Assembly: GCF_900116105.1 (NCBI RefSeq)
Contig: NZ_FPAC01000001.1
Span: 2,359,135-2,423,134, forward strand
DNA from: Paenibacillus sp. 453mf
GTDB lineage: Bacteria > Bacillota > Bacilli > Paenibacillales > Paenibacillaceae
Direction: 5' to 3'
DNA: 64,000 bases
Shown: piece after piece, positions 8,978 through 18,040 of the stretch
Layout of the letters: the number at the start of each line of letters is the position of its first letter
How positions within the stretch are numbered: position 1 is the first letter of the stretch
Position numbers and translations under genes: made by a program
Notes under the pieces: model-generated
Databases searched by the model: none
Told to the model about the DNA's origin: nothing
What the model saw: only the letters and a program-made list of their open reading frames with translations

Positions 8978-9850
8978 ATGATTATGAAGAATAAATGGAT
9001 TATCCAATTGAGAATCATCCTTCCGATTATGCTGGGAACCGCCATATTTGCTTTTGGACTACTGTACTTCATCATTCCAAATCAGCTTATGGAAGGCGGA
9101 GTAACCGGAATTACCGTTCTGCTAAATTATGCGTTTGACATCTCTCCCTCCTTGTCAACCTTGGTGATCAATATCCCGCTATTCATCCTGGGATGGAAGG
9201 TTCTTGGGGGAAGACAAATCCTCTATACCGGTATCGGAATTGCCCTGCTTACTTTCTTTCTTGGTCTATTCGAGAGACTGATTGAAGCAGGTTATATTGT
9301 ACCCTTTAAGACAGAGCATGATTTCCTGCTCGCGGCATTGTATGCAGGCGTCACTATTGGAACAGGTCTAGGAATCGTTTTTCGCGCGGGAGGCACAACA
9401 GGCGGCTCAGATATCATTGCAAGAATCTTATCCCGCAGATCGGGGATCAGTATCGGAAAAGTGATGCTCGGTATTGATATTATCATTATTGGTTCTTCCC
9501 TTTTTTTCATTCCTCTGGATAAGATCTTATATACGCTGGTGTCTGTCTTCATCAGCTCTAAGGTTATTGATTTTATTCAAGAGGGAGCATACTCGCTTAA
9601 ATCCTTTACCATTATAAGTGATCAGGCAGATCAAATTGCACAGACCATTACGGTTGAAATGGATAGAGGGGTCACATTGGTGCCTGCTGTCGGGGGTTAT
9701 TCTAAACAAGCAAAGCATGTAGCCTATTGTGTTGTTGCGAGACAAGAGGTACGACAGCTGCAGGAAATCATCAAATCTGCAGATGCCAGAGCATTTGTTA
9801 TTATCTCAGAGGTGCACGATGTATATGGCGAGGGTTTTAAAGAGGAATAG
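8978..9850 (+). CDS. YitT family membrane protein (DUF161/DUF2179)
   Basis: 290 residues. Five to six hydrophobic segments in the N-terminal two thirds (about 12-34, 45-66, 72-92, 105-125, 145-170) form the YitT/DUF161 membrane part, with the conserved FRAGGTTGGSDIIARIL loop. The last 80 residues are the soluble DUF2179 domain (sensor-like, EVHDVYGEGF). Start at ATG 8978, preceded by GCGAGG; the upstream ATG at 8942 has no ribosome binding site. Transport substrate unknown. Possibly the counterpart of B. subtilis ypjC, which belongs to the same neighbourhood. It is one of only two clear plus-strand genes here. Confidence 0.88.
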   Translation: MIMKNKWIIQLRIILPIMLGTAIFAFGLLYFIIPNQLMEGGVTGITVLLNYAFDISPSLSTLVINIPLFILGWKVLGGRQILYTGIGIALLTFFLGLFERLIEAGYIVPFKTEHDFLLAALYAGVTIGTGLGIVFRAGGTTGGSDIIARILSRRSGISIGKVMLGIDIIIIGSSLFFIPLDKILYTLVSVFISSKVIDFIQEGAYSLKSFTIISDQADQIAQTITVEMDRGVTLVPAVGGYSKQAKHVAYCVVARQEVRQLQEIIKSADARAFVIISEVHDVYGEGFKEE

Positions 9851-9875
9851 CCCGGATAACCGGGCCATTATTAGA
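9850..9875 (+). terminator. Possible terminator after the YitT-family gene
   Basis: Perfect 6-bp GC stem (GCCCGG/CCGGGC) with loop ATAA directly at the stop codon, followed by a weak CATTATTA tail rather than a U run. Lies between convergent genes. Confidence 0.4.
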
Positions 9876-9921
9876 TGCTAAGTACAGGACAGACATAAGA
9901 CGGAGTACCGAAATCCCGCAA

Positions 9922-10767
9922 CTATCGTCTTGTAAATGGAGTCGTTTCGGTGCCTTGAAATTTGCGATATCCTACATAAGCCAATACCGCCATAATTGTA
10001 GAACCTATAAACAGCTCGGCAGCCCAAGGCTCAGGACCACTCGCAAACGGAGTAAAGGCCGTTTCATCCTTTTCCTTGCCGAACAGGGCATTTACAAATT
10101 CATCTCCTTGCTGTAAGGCTTCAGCAACCGCTTCATAATTAGGCTCTGAACGCATGGTCAGTCCTTTTAAATAAGACATCCAGGAGTCAAACCGTTCAAT
10201 TTCATAAGGCTGCTTCTTTATGATGGCCGCTGGACGAATGGTTTCGTAATGCTGCTCAAACTCTCCATATGTAACCATGAGTGAATCAGCTCGATGATTC
10301 AGTGCTCCTTCTTGAACAGCTGCGATATCCTCTTTCAATATTTTATAATATTGCAGCCACAGCGGCTTATCAGGATGAGCAAGACTATCCACAGCCAGCC
10401 TTAATTTAGCTGAAGCATGCTGCAGCGAATCAGCAGCTGCATCCGTACTGGCGGATGCCTCCTTGACTTCAACGATCGTTTCGGTCAGTGCGTGCATCCC
10501 CTCCACACTTGTCACCCCGTCATAGGACAATTGCCCAACCTGGGTTGTTATTAACTGCACATCCTCCCGAACTCCTACTAAATTGTTCTCGAGGGATTTC
10601 CGGTACAATGAAGTTGCTGTATCGTTCAGTTGCTTCATAAGCTCTAGATCAGATTGTGTCTCTTGAACACTTGCAGCAGACACGTTGGATACAATAGCAC
10701 CACTGAACAGCGTACAGCAGAGCATAGCCGTAATCACACAGGAAGATCGTTTGATAAACGAAAACAT
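9922..10767 (-). CDS. ypjB: Sporulation protein YpjB
   Basis: 281 residues. A basic N terminus and hydrophobic stretch (about 8-31) ending in VSAAS look like a signal peptide or anchor; a second membrane segment lies near the C terminus (about 250-268, LFIGSTIMAVLAYVGY). The middle is helical and polar. Start taken as the ATG 6 bases after GGAGGGG; the ATG two codons earlier abuts that site. The family is restricted to spore formers and named for a sporulation role; molecular activity unknown. It sits beside the DUF1405 gene (ypjA) as in B. subtilis. Confidence 0.85.
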   Translation of the reverse strand: MFSFIKRSSCVITAMLCCTLFSGAIVSNVSAASVQETQSDLELMKQLNDTATSLYRKSLENNLVGVREDVQLITTQVGQLSYDGVTSVEGMHALTETIVEVKEASASTDAAADSLQHASAKLRLAVDSLAHPDKPLWLQYYKILKEDIAAVQEGALNHRADSLMVTYGEFEQHYETIRPAAIIKKQPYEIERFDSWMSYLKGLTMRSEPNYEAVAEALQQGDEFVNALFGKEKDETAFTPFASGPEPWAAELFIGSTIMAVLAYVGYRKFQGTETTPFTRR

Positions 10768-10815
10768 GGACATCCCCTCCTACCTTATCGTATGAGGGGA
10801 TGTGGAAGCCTAGTA

Positions 10816-11445
10816 CTATATTCGTTTGGTTTGTTTAAGTGCGATGAAGCCGGTAAGGATGGAAGCAAGTGAGAGCGCTACTGTAAAATTTCGAACGCTG
10901 TTGATGTAGACGTCAATAGCATCCGGAAGACCAGGATATATGCCTTTCGTGTAATCCAACGTATCATTAAGTAACGTCCATACACCAGCAAAGATAAGAC
11001 TGCCCAGTCTAAAGCCGAAAAATCGAGCATACAGCAGCACTTCAACAGCCATGGCAAGGTGAGAGGCAATCAGCATAAAATCCGACCAGATCATATCTAC
11101 TCCGAGAGACCAGCCTGCTACAATCATTACAACTGCCCATATACCGTATTTAAATGAAGTGACAAAAGCCAAAGCTTGAATCACATGTCCTGTATTCTTT
11201 AACCAAGACGATGAAGCAGGATACAATAAGAACAGAAGTGATATGGTAAAAAATAGGCTGGCTGTAGGGCTGTCAGGAACAAATACAATCAGCCATACCG
11301 GATAATTGTCCAATGTGGACTCTAGCTGCCCTCCATACCATATATAACCGTAAACCGTTCCTAATAAGTTACACCCGAATAGTAACCAGAGAAAGCCTCG
11401 ATGCATGAGAAAGGCCCGGCTCCATAACATAGAAATCGAAAACAC
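10816..11445 (-). CDS. ypjA: DUF1405 family membrane protein (YpjA-like)
   Basis: 209 residues with five to six predicted membrane helices spread over the whole length, starting with HRGFLWLLFGCNLLGTVYGY. The start is a GTG at 11443-11445, 6 bases after GAGGAGG; earlier in-frame codons lack a ribosome binding site. Known from Bacillales as YpjA, function unknown. It forms a pair with ypjB and lies downstream of qcrABC, separated from it by a terminator. Confidence 0.85.
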   Translation of the reverse strand: MFSISMLWSRAFLMHRGFLWLLFGCNLLGTVYGYIWYGGQLESTLDNYPVWLIVFVPDSPTASLFFTISLLFLLYPASSSWLKNTGHVIQALAFVTSFKYGIWAVVMIVAGWSLGVDMIWSDFMLIASHLAMAVEVLLYARFFGFRLGSLIFAGVWTLLNDTLDYTKGIYPGLPDAIDVYINSVRNFTVALSLASILTGFIALKQTKRI

Positions 11446-11505
11446 CTGTATCCTCCTCTTACAGTTGCAAAGTAAAAATAGTATGTACATTAATTCTATA
11501 TTCCG

Positions 11506-11536
11506 AAAAAGCCTGACTGCGGCTGCAGTCAGGCTT
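11506..11536 (-). terminator. Intrinsic terminator of the qcrABC operon
   Basis: Minus strand: strong stem (GCCTGACTGC with GCAGTCAGGC), 4-base loop, then TTTTTC, placed 19 bases after the qcrC stop. Confidence 0.85.
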
Positions 11537-11554
11537 TCAGCTATAACCTATATT

Positions 11555-12433
11555 TTACTGTTCCGCTTTCTGAAGTGCAAGCCACTCTGCCAAGGTGTTG
11601 ATATCTTCGTCCGTGAGACCTTGGGCAATGTTAGCATCATACTGTGGCTGCATTCCGCCTATGCCTTCTTTAATAATCGTGAGAATTTCTTCCTGGCTAT
11701 GCTTGTCACCGATTCCAAGCAGCGCCGGAGCACCCTGTCCTTTCAGATCTACCGCATGGCAGCTCACACAGGTTGCTTTCTTATAAATTTCTGCACCCGC
11801 AGCATCAGGCTCGACAATCGCGATCTCCTCCTCCTGCTGTGATGGAGCAAATGAGGTGGATTCTCCTGCTGCATGCCTTTCTTCCGCTTCCTTCTCCCGC
11901 TGAATATGCTCCGGCTCCTGTTCAGAAGCTTCAAGCTCATGCTTGTAGTGTGTCCAGGCAACATTCGTCAAATAGATAACCGACACAATCGATAACAGCA
12001 TGAGTGAGGAGGCAATCGGTCTTCTATAGAAGCGGCGTTCCTTACCCGTGTCAAGAAAAGGGGCCAGAAGCAGCGCGCCGAATGCAACCCCGGAAACACC
12101 AAGGGTACCAAGAACGACATAATCCCCTGAAGCATACGGATATTTCAAGTATTGGTATAAGAATAAGAAGTACCAGTCCGGCATCGGAATGACGTTAGCG
12201 CTTGGATCAGCTGGATATCCGAGTGGAGCAGGCTCCGAAATGGTAAGTACTAAAAAACCAACCAGTACGACAACGCCTACCATCCATTCTTTCAGCAGAA
12301 AGTTAGGAATGAACGCTTCGGACTTTCCCGGATATGACGTATAGTCAGGTGGAGTAATAAAGCCCTCTCCCTTGCGAACCCGAGAATCACCAACATACAC
12401 AACCTTCTCATCAGATTTCTTCCCGTGTGCCAT
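11555..12433 (-). CDS. qcrC: Menaquinol:cytochrome c reductase cytochrome b/c subunit
   Basis: 292 residues fusing a subunit-IV-like membrane part of the b6f type (three hydrophobic helices around 48-66, 98-122 and 135-155) to a cytochrome c domain. The haem c site CVSCH is at residues 222-226 and the likely axial Met in GGMQP near 261. A charged linker (about 160-200) rich in Glu joins them. It passes electrons from menaquinol oxidation towards cytochrome oxidase. Third gene of qcrABC. Confidence 0.96.
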   Translation of the reverse strand: MAHGKKSDEKVVYVGDSRVRKGEGFITPPDYTSYPGKSEAFIPNFLLKEWMVGVVVLVGFLVLTISEPAPLGYPADPSANVIPMPDWYFLFLYQYLKYPYASGDYVVLGTLGVSGVAFGALLLAPFLDTGKERRFYRRPIASSLMLLSIVSVIYLTNVAWTHYKHELEASEQEPEHIQREKEAEERHAAGESTSFAPSQQEEEIAIVEPDAAGAEIYKKATCVSCHAVDLKGQGAPALLGIGDKHSQEEILTIIKEGIGGMQPQYDANIAQGLTDEDINTLAEWLALQKAEQ

Positions 12434-12451
12434 AGGCCTACCTCCCTTCGA

Positions 12452-13123
12452 TTATAGTGGTCCGGAAATTCCTTGTCTGCGAATCATAATGAAATGCCCT
12501 ACAAGCAGTATGAGCAGAACAGCCGGTAGGAAGAATACATGCAAAGCAAAGAATCTAGTCAAGGTCTCCGCTCCGACAATGGACCCGCCTTGTAACAGTT
12601 CTTTGATTACCGGGCCAAGTACAGGTACCGTGTTCGCGATCTCAAGTGTAACCTTCGTTGCAAAATACGCTTTGTTATCCCATGGCAGAAGGTATCCTGT
12701 TAATCCCAGTCCAAGCATGACGAAAAAAATCAGCATCCCGACGACCCAGTTCATTTCGCGAGGCGCTTTATATGAACCTGTAAAGAACACCCGCATGGTA
12801 TGTAGAAACATCATAACTATAACTAGACTCGCTCCCCAGTGGTGCATGCCCCGTACAATTTGACCAAACGCAACCTGGGTTTGCAAAAACTCTACGCTCG
12901 CATAAGCGTTAATGATGTCCGGTACGTAATACATCGTGAGGAACATGCCGGATAGAATCTGTATTACCGTAATGAAAAACGTAAGTCCGCCGAAACAGTA
13001 TACAAAAGCCGAGAAGTGATGGGCGGGATTCACGTGTTCAGGAACTTCATGGTCAGCAACGTCACGCCAAATCGGGGTAATGTCCAGACGTTCGTCGACC
13101 CAGTTGTAAATATTCTTAAACAT
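12452..13123 (-). CDS. qcrB: Menaquinol:cytochrome c reductase cytochrome b6 subunit
   Basis: 223 residues, the four-helix cytochrome b6 type (not the eight-helix b type). Haem-ligating histidines fall in two helices: RGMHHWGASLVIVMMFLHTMRVFF near residues 95-118 and FALHVFFLPAVLLILLVGHF near 187-206. PROSITE-like GSYKAPREMNWVVG follows the second helix. It carries the two b haems and the quinol sites of the complex. 18 bases before qcrC. Confidence 0.97.
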   Translation of the reverse strand: MFKNIYNWVDERLDITPIWRDVADHEVPEHVNPAHHFSAFVYCFGGLTFFITVIQILSGMFLTMYYVPDIINAYASVEFLQTQVAFGQIVRGMHHWGASLVIVMMFLHTMRVFFTGSYKAPREMNWVVGMLIFFVMLGLGLTGYLLPWDNKAYFATKVTLEIANTVPVLGPVIKELLQGGSIVGAETLTRFFALHVFFLPAVLLILLVGHFIMIRRQGISGPL

Positions 13124-13138
13124 CTACTCACGCCCTCC

Positions 13139-13681
13139 CTATTGGACTCTAGTATTTGGAACAATGGATCCGAGGTACACCCAGCCTTCCTCTTCCTTAA
13201 CGGTGTATTCATCAAGCGGCGCTGAAGCAACCTCCAGCTGCTTGCCTTCCTTCGTATAATGCGCACCATGACATGGGCAGAAATATTCGTCTGGATATGT
13301 CGGGTTGTTATTGTATCGCACGGTACAACCCAGATGCTTACAGATCGGTGATAAAGCGTAGATAACTCCATCTTCCCCTCTCCTGATCCAGGCAACCAAG
13401 GACGAATTGCTTAGATACCAGCCATCTTGCTGCTTAAGCTCAAAGTTCACTTCCTGAGGCTCATCGGTGACCTTGCTCACTTCAATGACTTTCACAAAAT
13501 CGCCTTCGTCGTCCTTCTGCAGTATCGGGTCTACAGCAAAACGGATCATCGGCAGAGCTGCACCCGCAGCCATATAAGCCGTCGCACCGCCCAAAGTGTA
13601 AGTTAGAAACTGTCTCCGTGACATCTCTTTACGACCGGGTGGTTTAGGCAGTTGGTGCTCTTTGTCTTTGTGATTGCTCAT
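13139..13681 (-). CDS. qcrA: Menaquinol:cytochrome c reductase Rieske iron-sulfur subunit
   Basis: 180 residues from ATG 13679-13681 (AAGGGGG about 10 bases upstream; a longer in-frame start lacks a site). The N terminus carries SRRQFL and a hydrophobic segment, a twin-arginine-like anchor used by Rieske proteins. The [2Fe-2S] ligands are in CKHLGC (114-119) and CPCHGAH (135-141). First gene of qcrABC. The 150 bases upstream are AT-rich and must hold the promoter. Confidence 0.96.
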   Translation of the reverse strand: MSNHKDKEHQLPKPPGRKEMSRRQFLTYTLGGATAYMAAGAALPMIRFAVDPILQKDDEGDFVKVIEVSKVTDEPQEVNFELKQQDGWYLSNSSLVAWIRRGEDGVIYALSPICKHLGCTVRYNNNPTYPDEYFCPCHGAHYTKEGKQLEVASAPLDEYTVKEEEGWVYLGSIVPNTRVQ

Positions 13682-13866
13682 CCTCTTCCAACCCCCTTTT
13701 TCATCCAAATATTTCATTGTTCATTTAAAATATTCCACAAATTACTAGGACATACATAATCATATATTAGCCTCCATTGACCGTCAAGAATTTGTCACAC
13801 ATTTTAAATCAAAGAATGGAAGCGTTATATTGAAAATGTTGGTATTTTGTCACAATTAATTTAGAT

Positions 13867-14319
13867 CTACTGTAATCCCCATAATCGATACACCTCACGA
13901 TGTATTTTCTGTGACAATTGATTGATTTTTTCTGATGCCTCCTCCTTACTCTTGCTCACTAAAATTTCACATTTGGGGAATGTAAATATCAAATCTGAAG
14001 CAGAAACCGAAGAAGGCTCTATCTCTTGTCCAGTGCTCATTATAATGACAAACCTAAAACCGCTGGACTTCAGCTGTATACATATATTATTCAAGGAATC
14101 CAAGCGGTCTCCCGCAGTATAATGAAATGCCGGATAAGTGACAACTCGTCCTTTGAATGGAATTTCTACAATATCAAGAAAATCTCTCAGATTTTCTAAA
14201 GCGACTACAGCTTCAAGAGGAGATTCCTGCCCCGTCAGGCCGGTATATGGGATAATACATGTATCCAAATAAGGCTTCCATTCCATCCATTCTTCTTGTC
14301 TGATCTCGCTGAATTTCAA
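13867..14319 (-). CDS. ypiF: DUF2487 family protein (YpiF)
   Basis: 150 residues, soluble, mixed alpha/beta. Start is TTG at 14317-14319, 9 bases after AGAAGGAGG; the longer frame to 14394 has no such site. It contains the pattern WMEWKPYLDTCIIPYTGLTG and a second half resembling a Rossmann-like fold. Function unknown. It precedes qcrA as in B. subtilis, but a 150-base gap makes co-transcription uncertain. Confidence 0.83.
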   Translation of the reverse strand: MKFSEIRQEEWMEWKPYLDTCIIPYTGLTGQESPLEAVVALENLRDFLDIVEIPFKGRVVTYPAFHYTAGDRLDSLNNICIQLKSSGFRFVIIMSTGQEIEPSSVSASDLIFTFPKCEILVSKSKEEASEKINQLSQKIHREVYRLWGLQ

Positions 14320-14418
14320 GCCTGTATTCCTCCTTCTAACTCTATATTTTTCTATATTATAATATTTGTCTTCCTCTGTTGGAAGAAGATTCAAGTGAAT
14401 GAATCAATTACATATAAA

Positions 14419-14475
14419 CACAAAAAACCCTCTTATTTATATGGTGGAACTCCAGCCATAAATAAGTAGGGTAAT
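14419..14475 (-). terminator. Intrinsic terminator after the IDEAL-domain gene
   Basis: Minus strand: ACCCT and CTTATTTAT pair with ATAAATAAG and AGGGT across a roughly 20-base loop, followed by TTTTTTG. It separates the IDEAL gene from ypiF. Confidence 0.8.
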
Positions 14476-14496
14476 TTTAGAATTTATGCAAAATTC

Positions 14497-14676
14497 TCAG
14501 TTGATTAATCTCAGTTCATCCGTCAGGTTACGAAAAGCCACTTCATCCCCCGATGCCAGTGCTTTATCAATTTCATCCAAGAGCTTTTCACTTCGATGTT
14601 TCTTTAATGCCTCGTCCCACACCATCTCAGCAGCCAGTCCTAACATGACCTCGTAAGTAACTTTCATTTTATCCAT
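14497..14676 (-). CDS. Small IDEAL-domain protein
   Basis: 59 residues. The C-terminal half carries the IDEAL signature (LLDEIDKALASGDEVAF), a short helical motif known from Bacillales proteins such as YpiB and the ComK-related adaptor regions. Start ATG follows TTGGAGG by 7 bases; an upstream ATG lacks spacing. B. subtilis YpiB has a larger N-terminal domain that is absent here, so this is a stand-alone IDEAL protein at the ypiB position. Role unknown, probably protein binding. Confidence 0.8.
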   Translation of the reverse strand: MDKMKVTYEVMLGLAAEMVWDEALKKHRSEKLLDEIDKALASGDEVAFRNLTDELRLIN

Positions 14677-14727
14677 AGGATGCACCTCCAACCAATTGTT
14701 TGTTTTATCAAATTCTTTTTCCGTTAA

Positions 14728-15819
14728 TTAGGGAAGGATGATATAGGAGCTGGATATTTTGCTCCCCCAGGCTGTTATTTGTATAGCCTGCCCTTCTTGT
14801 TCGGAATCTCCGCATCGTATCATCCCCAGATGCATTAGCATCTGTAAAATACGCTGCTTAAAAACGACTTCCTTGGAATCATAGTAGAATGGATGTACCA
14901 AATCCCCTATACTTTCCATTAGCGAGGATACTGTGACCCACCTCTCAGCACACCTGCCAATCCAATAAACGACGGATGCTACATTTGGTATAGCCCCTTT
15001 ATACTGTCTTAACCAAAAGCGGAATAGCTGTATCATCTCTTCTTCTAGAGCTTTCTCCATCGAGGCGCTGCCCTCTGCAGTCAGTTCAACCAGTCCATTA
15101 TGTTCAGATACATAACGATGATGGAACGCATAGTCGTACAGGAGAGCCAATCGGTCCGGGTATTCTTTATAAGTGCGGCCATATCCAAAGCGCCACCCTC
15201 CCTTTCCGAGCAGAGATTCCTGAATGTTCAGAAATTCCATCAGCTGTTGTTGAGTACGCTTGTACATAAATCCTTCCTGGTTCAAAGGAATCTCATATTG
15301 AGAGATGAACTTTAACATCTGTCTAAGATCCTGGGCCAGCAAGTGATGTTCATCTCGATAAGCAGAAGGTTCATTTATGATTACCATCATCTGTTTAAAT
15401 CTTTCCTGCAATATGCGAAGAAATTTAACTTTTAAATCGTTCGGTACTTGATATAAATACCGGGTCTGATGAGTCGAGCCATTAAATAACCATCCGGATT
15501 TGGTAAAATAGACAATGATCTCTCTAAAGAAAGAGACGGGTTGTCCGCCTTTTGGATCAATAGCTTGTCTGGCCAACGCAGTCAGTTCTTCCATACTGAA
15601 GCTGGCTCTTGTGTCGAACAACAACGCATTCAATAAACAAAGATGACTAATCGGAAGCTTCTCCACCTGTTCTTCAACAAAAGATGTGCTGCCGAGCGTA
15701 ATTAGAATGCTCTGAATCAATTCATGTTTTGAATTGGTCTTGCTTGAGCACTCATAATGGTTCGCAATGCGGTTCAGCTGACCGATATCGGCATATGTGA
15801 GAAGATCTGCTAAATTCAT
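14728..15819 (-). CDS. Protein of unknown function
   Basis: 363 residues, no signal peptide or membrane segment. I do not recognise a family with confidence. Visible: an N-terminal helical part with a SAP/HeH-like pattern (LLTYADIGQLNRIANHYECS, then SKHELIQSIL), followed by winged-helix-like stretches and a C-terminal segment ending ITAWGSKISSSYIILP. Such layouts recall helicase-associated or XPB N-terminal-like domains, but this is a guess. Start ATG lies 10 bases after GAGG; ten residues upstream are possible. It ends 50 bases before the IDEAL gene. Confidence 0.75.
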   Translation of the reverse strand: MNLADLLTYADIGQLNRIANHYECSSKTNSKHELIQSILITLGSTSFVEEQVEKLPISHLCLLNALLFDTRASFSMEELTALARQAIDPKGGQPVSFFREIIVYFTKSGWLFNGSTHQTRYLYQVPNDLKVKFLRILQERFKQMMVIINEPSAYRDEHHLLAQDLRQMLKFISQYEIPLNQEGFMYKRTQQQLMEFLNIQESLLGKGGWRFGYGRTYKEYPDRLALLYDYAFHHRYVSEHNGLVELTAEGSASMEKALEEEMIQLFRFWLRQYKGAIPNVASVVYWIGRCAERWVTVSSLMESIGDLVHPFYYDSKEVVFKQRILQMLMHLGMIRCGDSEQEGQAIQITAWGSKISSSYIILP

Positions 15820-15884
15820 TGTTCCATCGCCTCGCCGTTTTACTACCATTATGGGAATTATTACAACATTTATTCCAAATCCGC

Positions 15885-15914
15885 AAAAAAAATAACCCGA
15901 AATATGATCGGGTT
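15885..15914 (-). terminator. Intrinsic terminator after the histidine phosphatase gene
   Basis: Minus strand: AACCCGA/TCGGGTT stem, 7-base loop, then A and eight U. It ends the sigma/anti-sigma/phosphatase transcript. Confidence 0.85.
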
Positions 15915-15924
15915 ACCGTTTAAG

Positions 15925-16524
15925 CTATTTCTTGTTAACTGAATCTGCTGCAAGTAAATGCTTAGTACAATTATACAATAGTGGATTCCATTCCGACTCC
16001 GCCTTCTCCAGAATCGTTAGTGACAAATTGCCAATCCGCTCGGAGTACTGATCTTCATACAAAGCTCTGTACAACTGCGCAAGCAATGCACCATGTGATA
16101 TCACGAGAATTTGATGATCAGGGTATTTCTCTGCTAAGTCATTCATGAAAGACAAGATTCTTGCCTGCATTGCGGGTTCTTTCTCTTGTCCCAGATCCTG
16201 CAGGTTCCAATCCATGCCCCATTTCTCTTCACGCTCTAGAGCAGTAAGGCCTTCAGCCTGCCCAAAAGCTGTTTCTTTGAGTCGCTCATCTGGAGGCAGC
16301 ATAGGCGTATTCAAAATGCCAGAAATGATCTCACCAGTCTCCTGCGCCCGTGACAATCCGCTCGTAATAATGTAATCCCACTTGTAAGGCTCTTCTAATA
16401 GCCTGCTGCCGAGCAATCTTGCTTGCTGCCTGCCTTCCTCGTTCAGCGGAATGTCACTTTGACCTTGTATGCGGCCGAGTAAATTCCAGTCAGTTAATCC
16501 ATGACGAATCAGACCTATTCTCAT
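15925..16524 (-). CDS. Histidine phosphatase superfamily protein (phosphoglycerate-mutase-like)
   Basis: 199 residues. The phosphohistidine motif is RHGLTDWN at residues 8-15, the second catalytic histidine is in LVISHGALL near residue 142, and RAQETGEI is the conserved mid-region. This clade includes GpmB-, CobC- and PhoE-like phosphatases; the substrate cannot be told from sequence. The start overlaps the anti-sigma gene by 4 bases, so it belongs to the sigma factor operon. Confidence 0.88.
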   Translation of the reverse strand: MRIGLIRHGLTDWNLLGRIQGQSDIPLNEEGRQQARLLGSRLLEEPYKWDYIITSGLSRAQETGEIISGILNTPMLPPDERLKETAFGQAEGLTALEREEKWGMDWNLQDLGQEKEPAMQARILSFMNDLAEKYPDHQILVISHGALLAQLYRALYEDQYSERIGNLSLTILEKAESEWNPLLYNCTKHLLAADSVNKK

Positions 16525-17144
16525 TGCTTACTCCCTTCTCTAGAAGTTATCGCCCGTCCATTATGAATGCGGCGAAGAGAGAATAAGGCCACTCCCAAAG
16601 CAATTAGAGACAGAATCATCCAATGTTCAGGATATGCCTTCATTCCAACCACCAATGGATCCATTATACCGCTGGTTCTACTCTCTTCATGTTGCCAAAT
16701 AGATAACGACGGAGAAGTACTTGCTACAGCCGTCGGAACAATACCAGATTGCTGGTTGGCGACTTCGCCCAAGCCAGAGTCCAAACTTGAAGTCATAAAG
16801 ACAACACTGCACAGAAACAAAGCTAGACATGCAGAAATCCAGATCGACAACCGATGATTAACGGTCTGTGACATTAATGGATAGTTTCTCACAACACTAT
16901 TCTGAATATTCGGATTGTCCTTATAGATCCGATCCATGACTTTGGTATGCATGGATTGAATCTTCTTCTCAGGTATTTGATCAGCAGTCAAAGGGATCAG
17001 CTCATACAATTCAGTCCATTCCTCATACTCTGACCCGCATGCTTTACATCCCTTAATATGCTGCATAAATTCAAGCCTTATTGGGTGATGTGCAGGCAGA
17101 TCCCAAATCATTGCCATATGCTCCCGGGCATCGCTGCAATTCAT
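16521..17144 (-). CDS. Zinc-finger anti-sigma factor
   Basis: 207 residues. The N terminus has a ZAS-type zinc finger: Cys3 and the HIKGCKACG cluster (HxxxCxxC) near residues 29-37. Two hydrophobic segments (about 103-121 and 173-190) flank an extracytoplasmic Ser/Thr-rich loop. The arrangement fits an anchored anti-sigma factor that holds its ECF sigma factor until a signal releases it. The start overlaps the sigma gene by 4 bases, supporting cognate pairing. The signal is unknown. Confidence 0.85.
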   Translation of the reverse strand: MNCSDAREHMAMIWDLPAHHPIRLEFMQHIKGCKACGSEYEEWTELYELIPLTADQIPEKKIQSMHTKVMDRIYKDNPNIQNSVVRNYPLMSQTVNHRLSIWISACLALFLCSVVFMTSSLDSGLGEVANQQSGIVPTAVASTSPSLSIWQHEESRTSGIMDPLVVGMKAYPEHWMILSLIALGVALFSLRRIHNGRAITSREGSKQ

Positions 17145-17734
17145 TGATTCTTCATCCCCTCGTATTCCTCGTAAATCGGTTCAAAGAAATAAGACTGCAA
17201 TTGATTCTTGACACTCATTCGAGCACGAAACAACAAGGATTTAACAGAACTTACCGTCTGTCCTAAAATATTTGATATTTCTTGATAGTCTAGTTGGTCA
17301 TACTCTCTTAAAATGATTGCAGTACGCTGCTTGTCAGGCAAATTGTTGATTGCTTCACGCACCTTAACAACACGCTCACTCGTAAGCATCGCCTGTTCAG
17401 GGGCAGTGTCTGCCGAAGCGATTGGCATAAAGCCGCTCTCTTCCAGAGGAATGTTTGCAGTTCGTTGTTTGCGAAGCTCGCTAAGAACCGTATTTCTAGC
17501 AATAGTATACACCCATGTAGAGAAGGATGCATCAATTTCACGGAAAGAATGCAAGCTCCGGTAAGCTTTGTAAAAAGTTTCAGATACTAGATCTTCAGCT
17601 AAATGTTCAAGCCCTGAACTTCTCAACATGTGATATACAAAAGCATACATTTTGCGCTCATAGCGTTTCATTAATTCTGAATATAAATCAATGTTCCCCT
17701 CTTTTATCTCCTTGATCAGCTCTGAATCATCCAT
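17141..17734 (-). CDS. ECF-type RNA polymerase sigma factor
   Basis: 197 residues. Region 2 (about 20-90) carries AEDLVSETFYKAYRSLHSF and FSTWVYTIARN, and region 4 (about 125-180) the helix-turn-helix with LPDKQRTAIILREYDQLDYQEIS and SVKSLLFRAR. There is no sigma region 1 or 3, as usual for ECF factors. Start ATG follows AAGGAGG. It heads an operon with its anti-sigma factor and the histidine phosphatase. I cannot assign it to SigW, SigX or another named factor. Confidence 0.92.
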   Translation of the reverse strand: MDDSELIKEIKEGNIDLYSELMKRYERKMYAFVYHMLRSSGLEHLAEDLVSETFYKAYRSLHSFREIDASFSTWVYTIARNTVLSELRKQRTANIPLEESGFMPIASADTAPEQAMLTSERVVKVREAINNLPDKQRTAIILREYDQLDYQEISNILGQTVSSVKSLLFRARMSVKNQLQSYFFEPIYEEYEGMKNQ

Positions 17735-18040
17735 TAGGCCTAAGCTCCTCCTTGCCTATCCTTAGCCTGCTCCCATGTAAGGCATCTAAGAACAACTTAT
17801 AAATGAATTGGGATCACGCATTTCTATAATTACGTCTAACAATTAGTTATGAAGATAGACCGCTTGAAACGGTAATGCATATGACCTTGAAAGGAACTTT
17901 CACACCTTCATCTAAATTGAAGAATTATAAATAAATTACAAAAATGTAATGTCCGTAAGGAGAGCCAGCATATTCTTGCTGTATATTTCCATCCCATATG
18001 TAGTAACACTTTCCTAAACATGACTTTATGACCAAGGAAC
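17735..18040. other. Leader region upstream of the ECF sigma operon
   Basis: About 300 AT-rich bases with no gene. On the minus strand it would be the untranslated leader between the promoter candidate near 18045 and the sigma gene. I see no clear self-recognised ECF promoter (such as TGAAAC with CGT). Confidence 0.4.
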
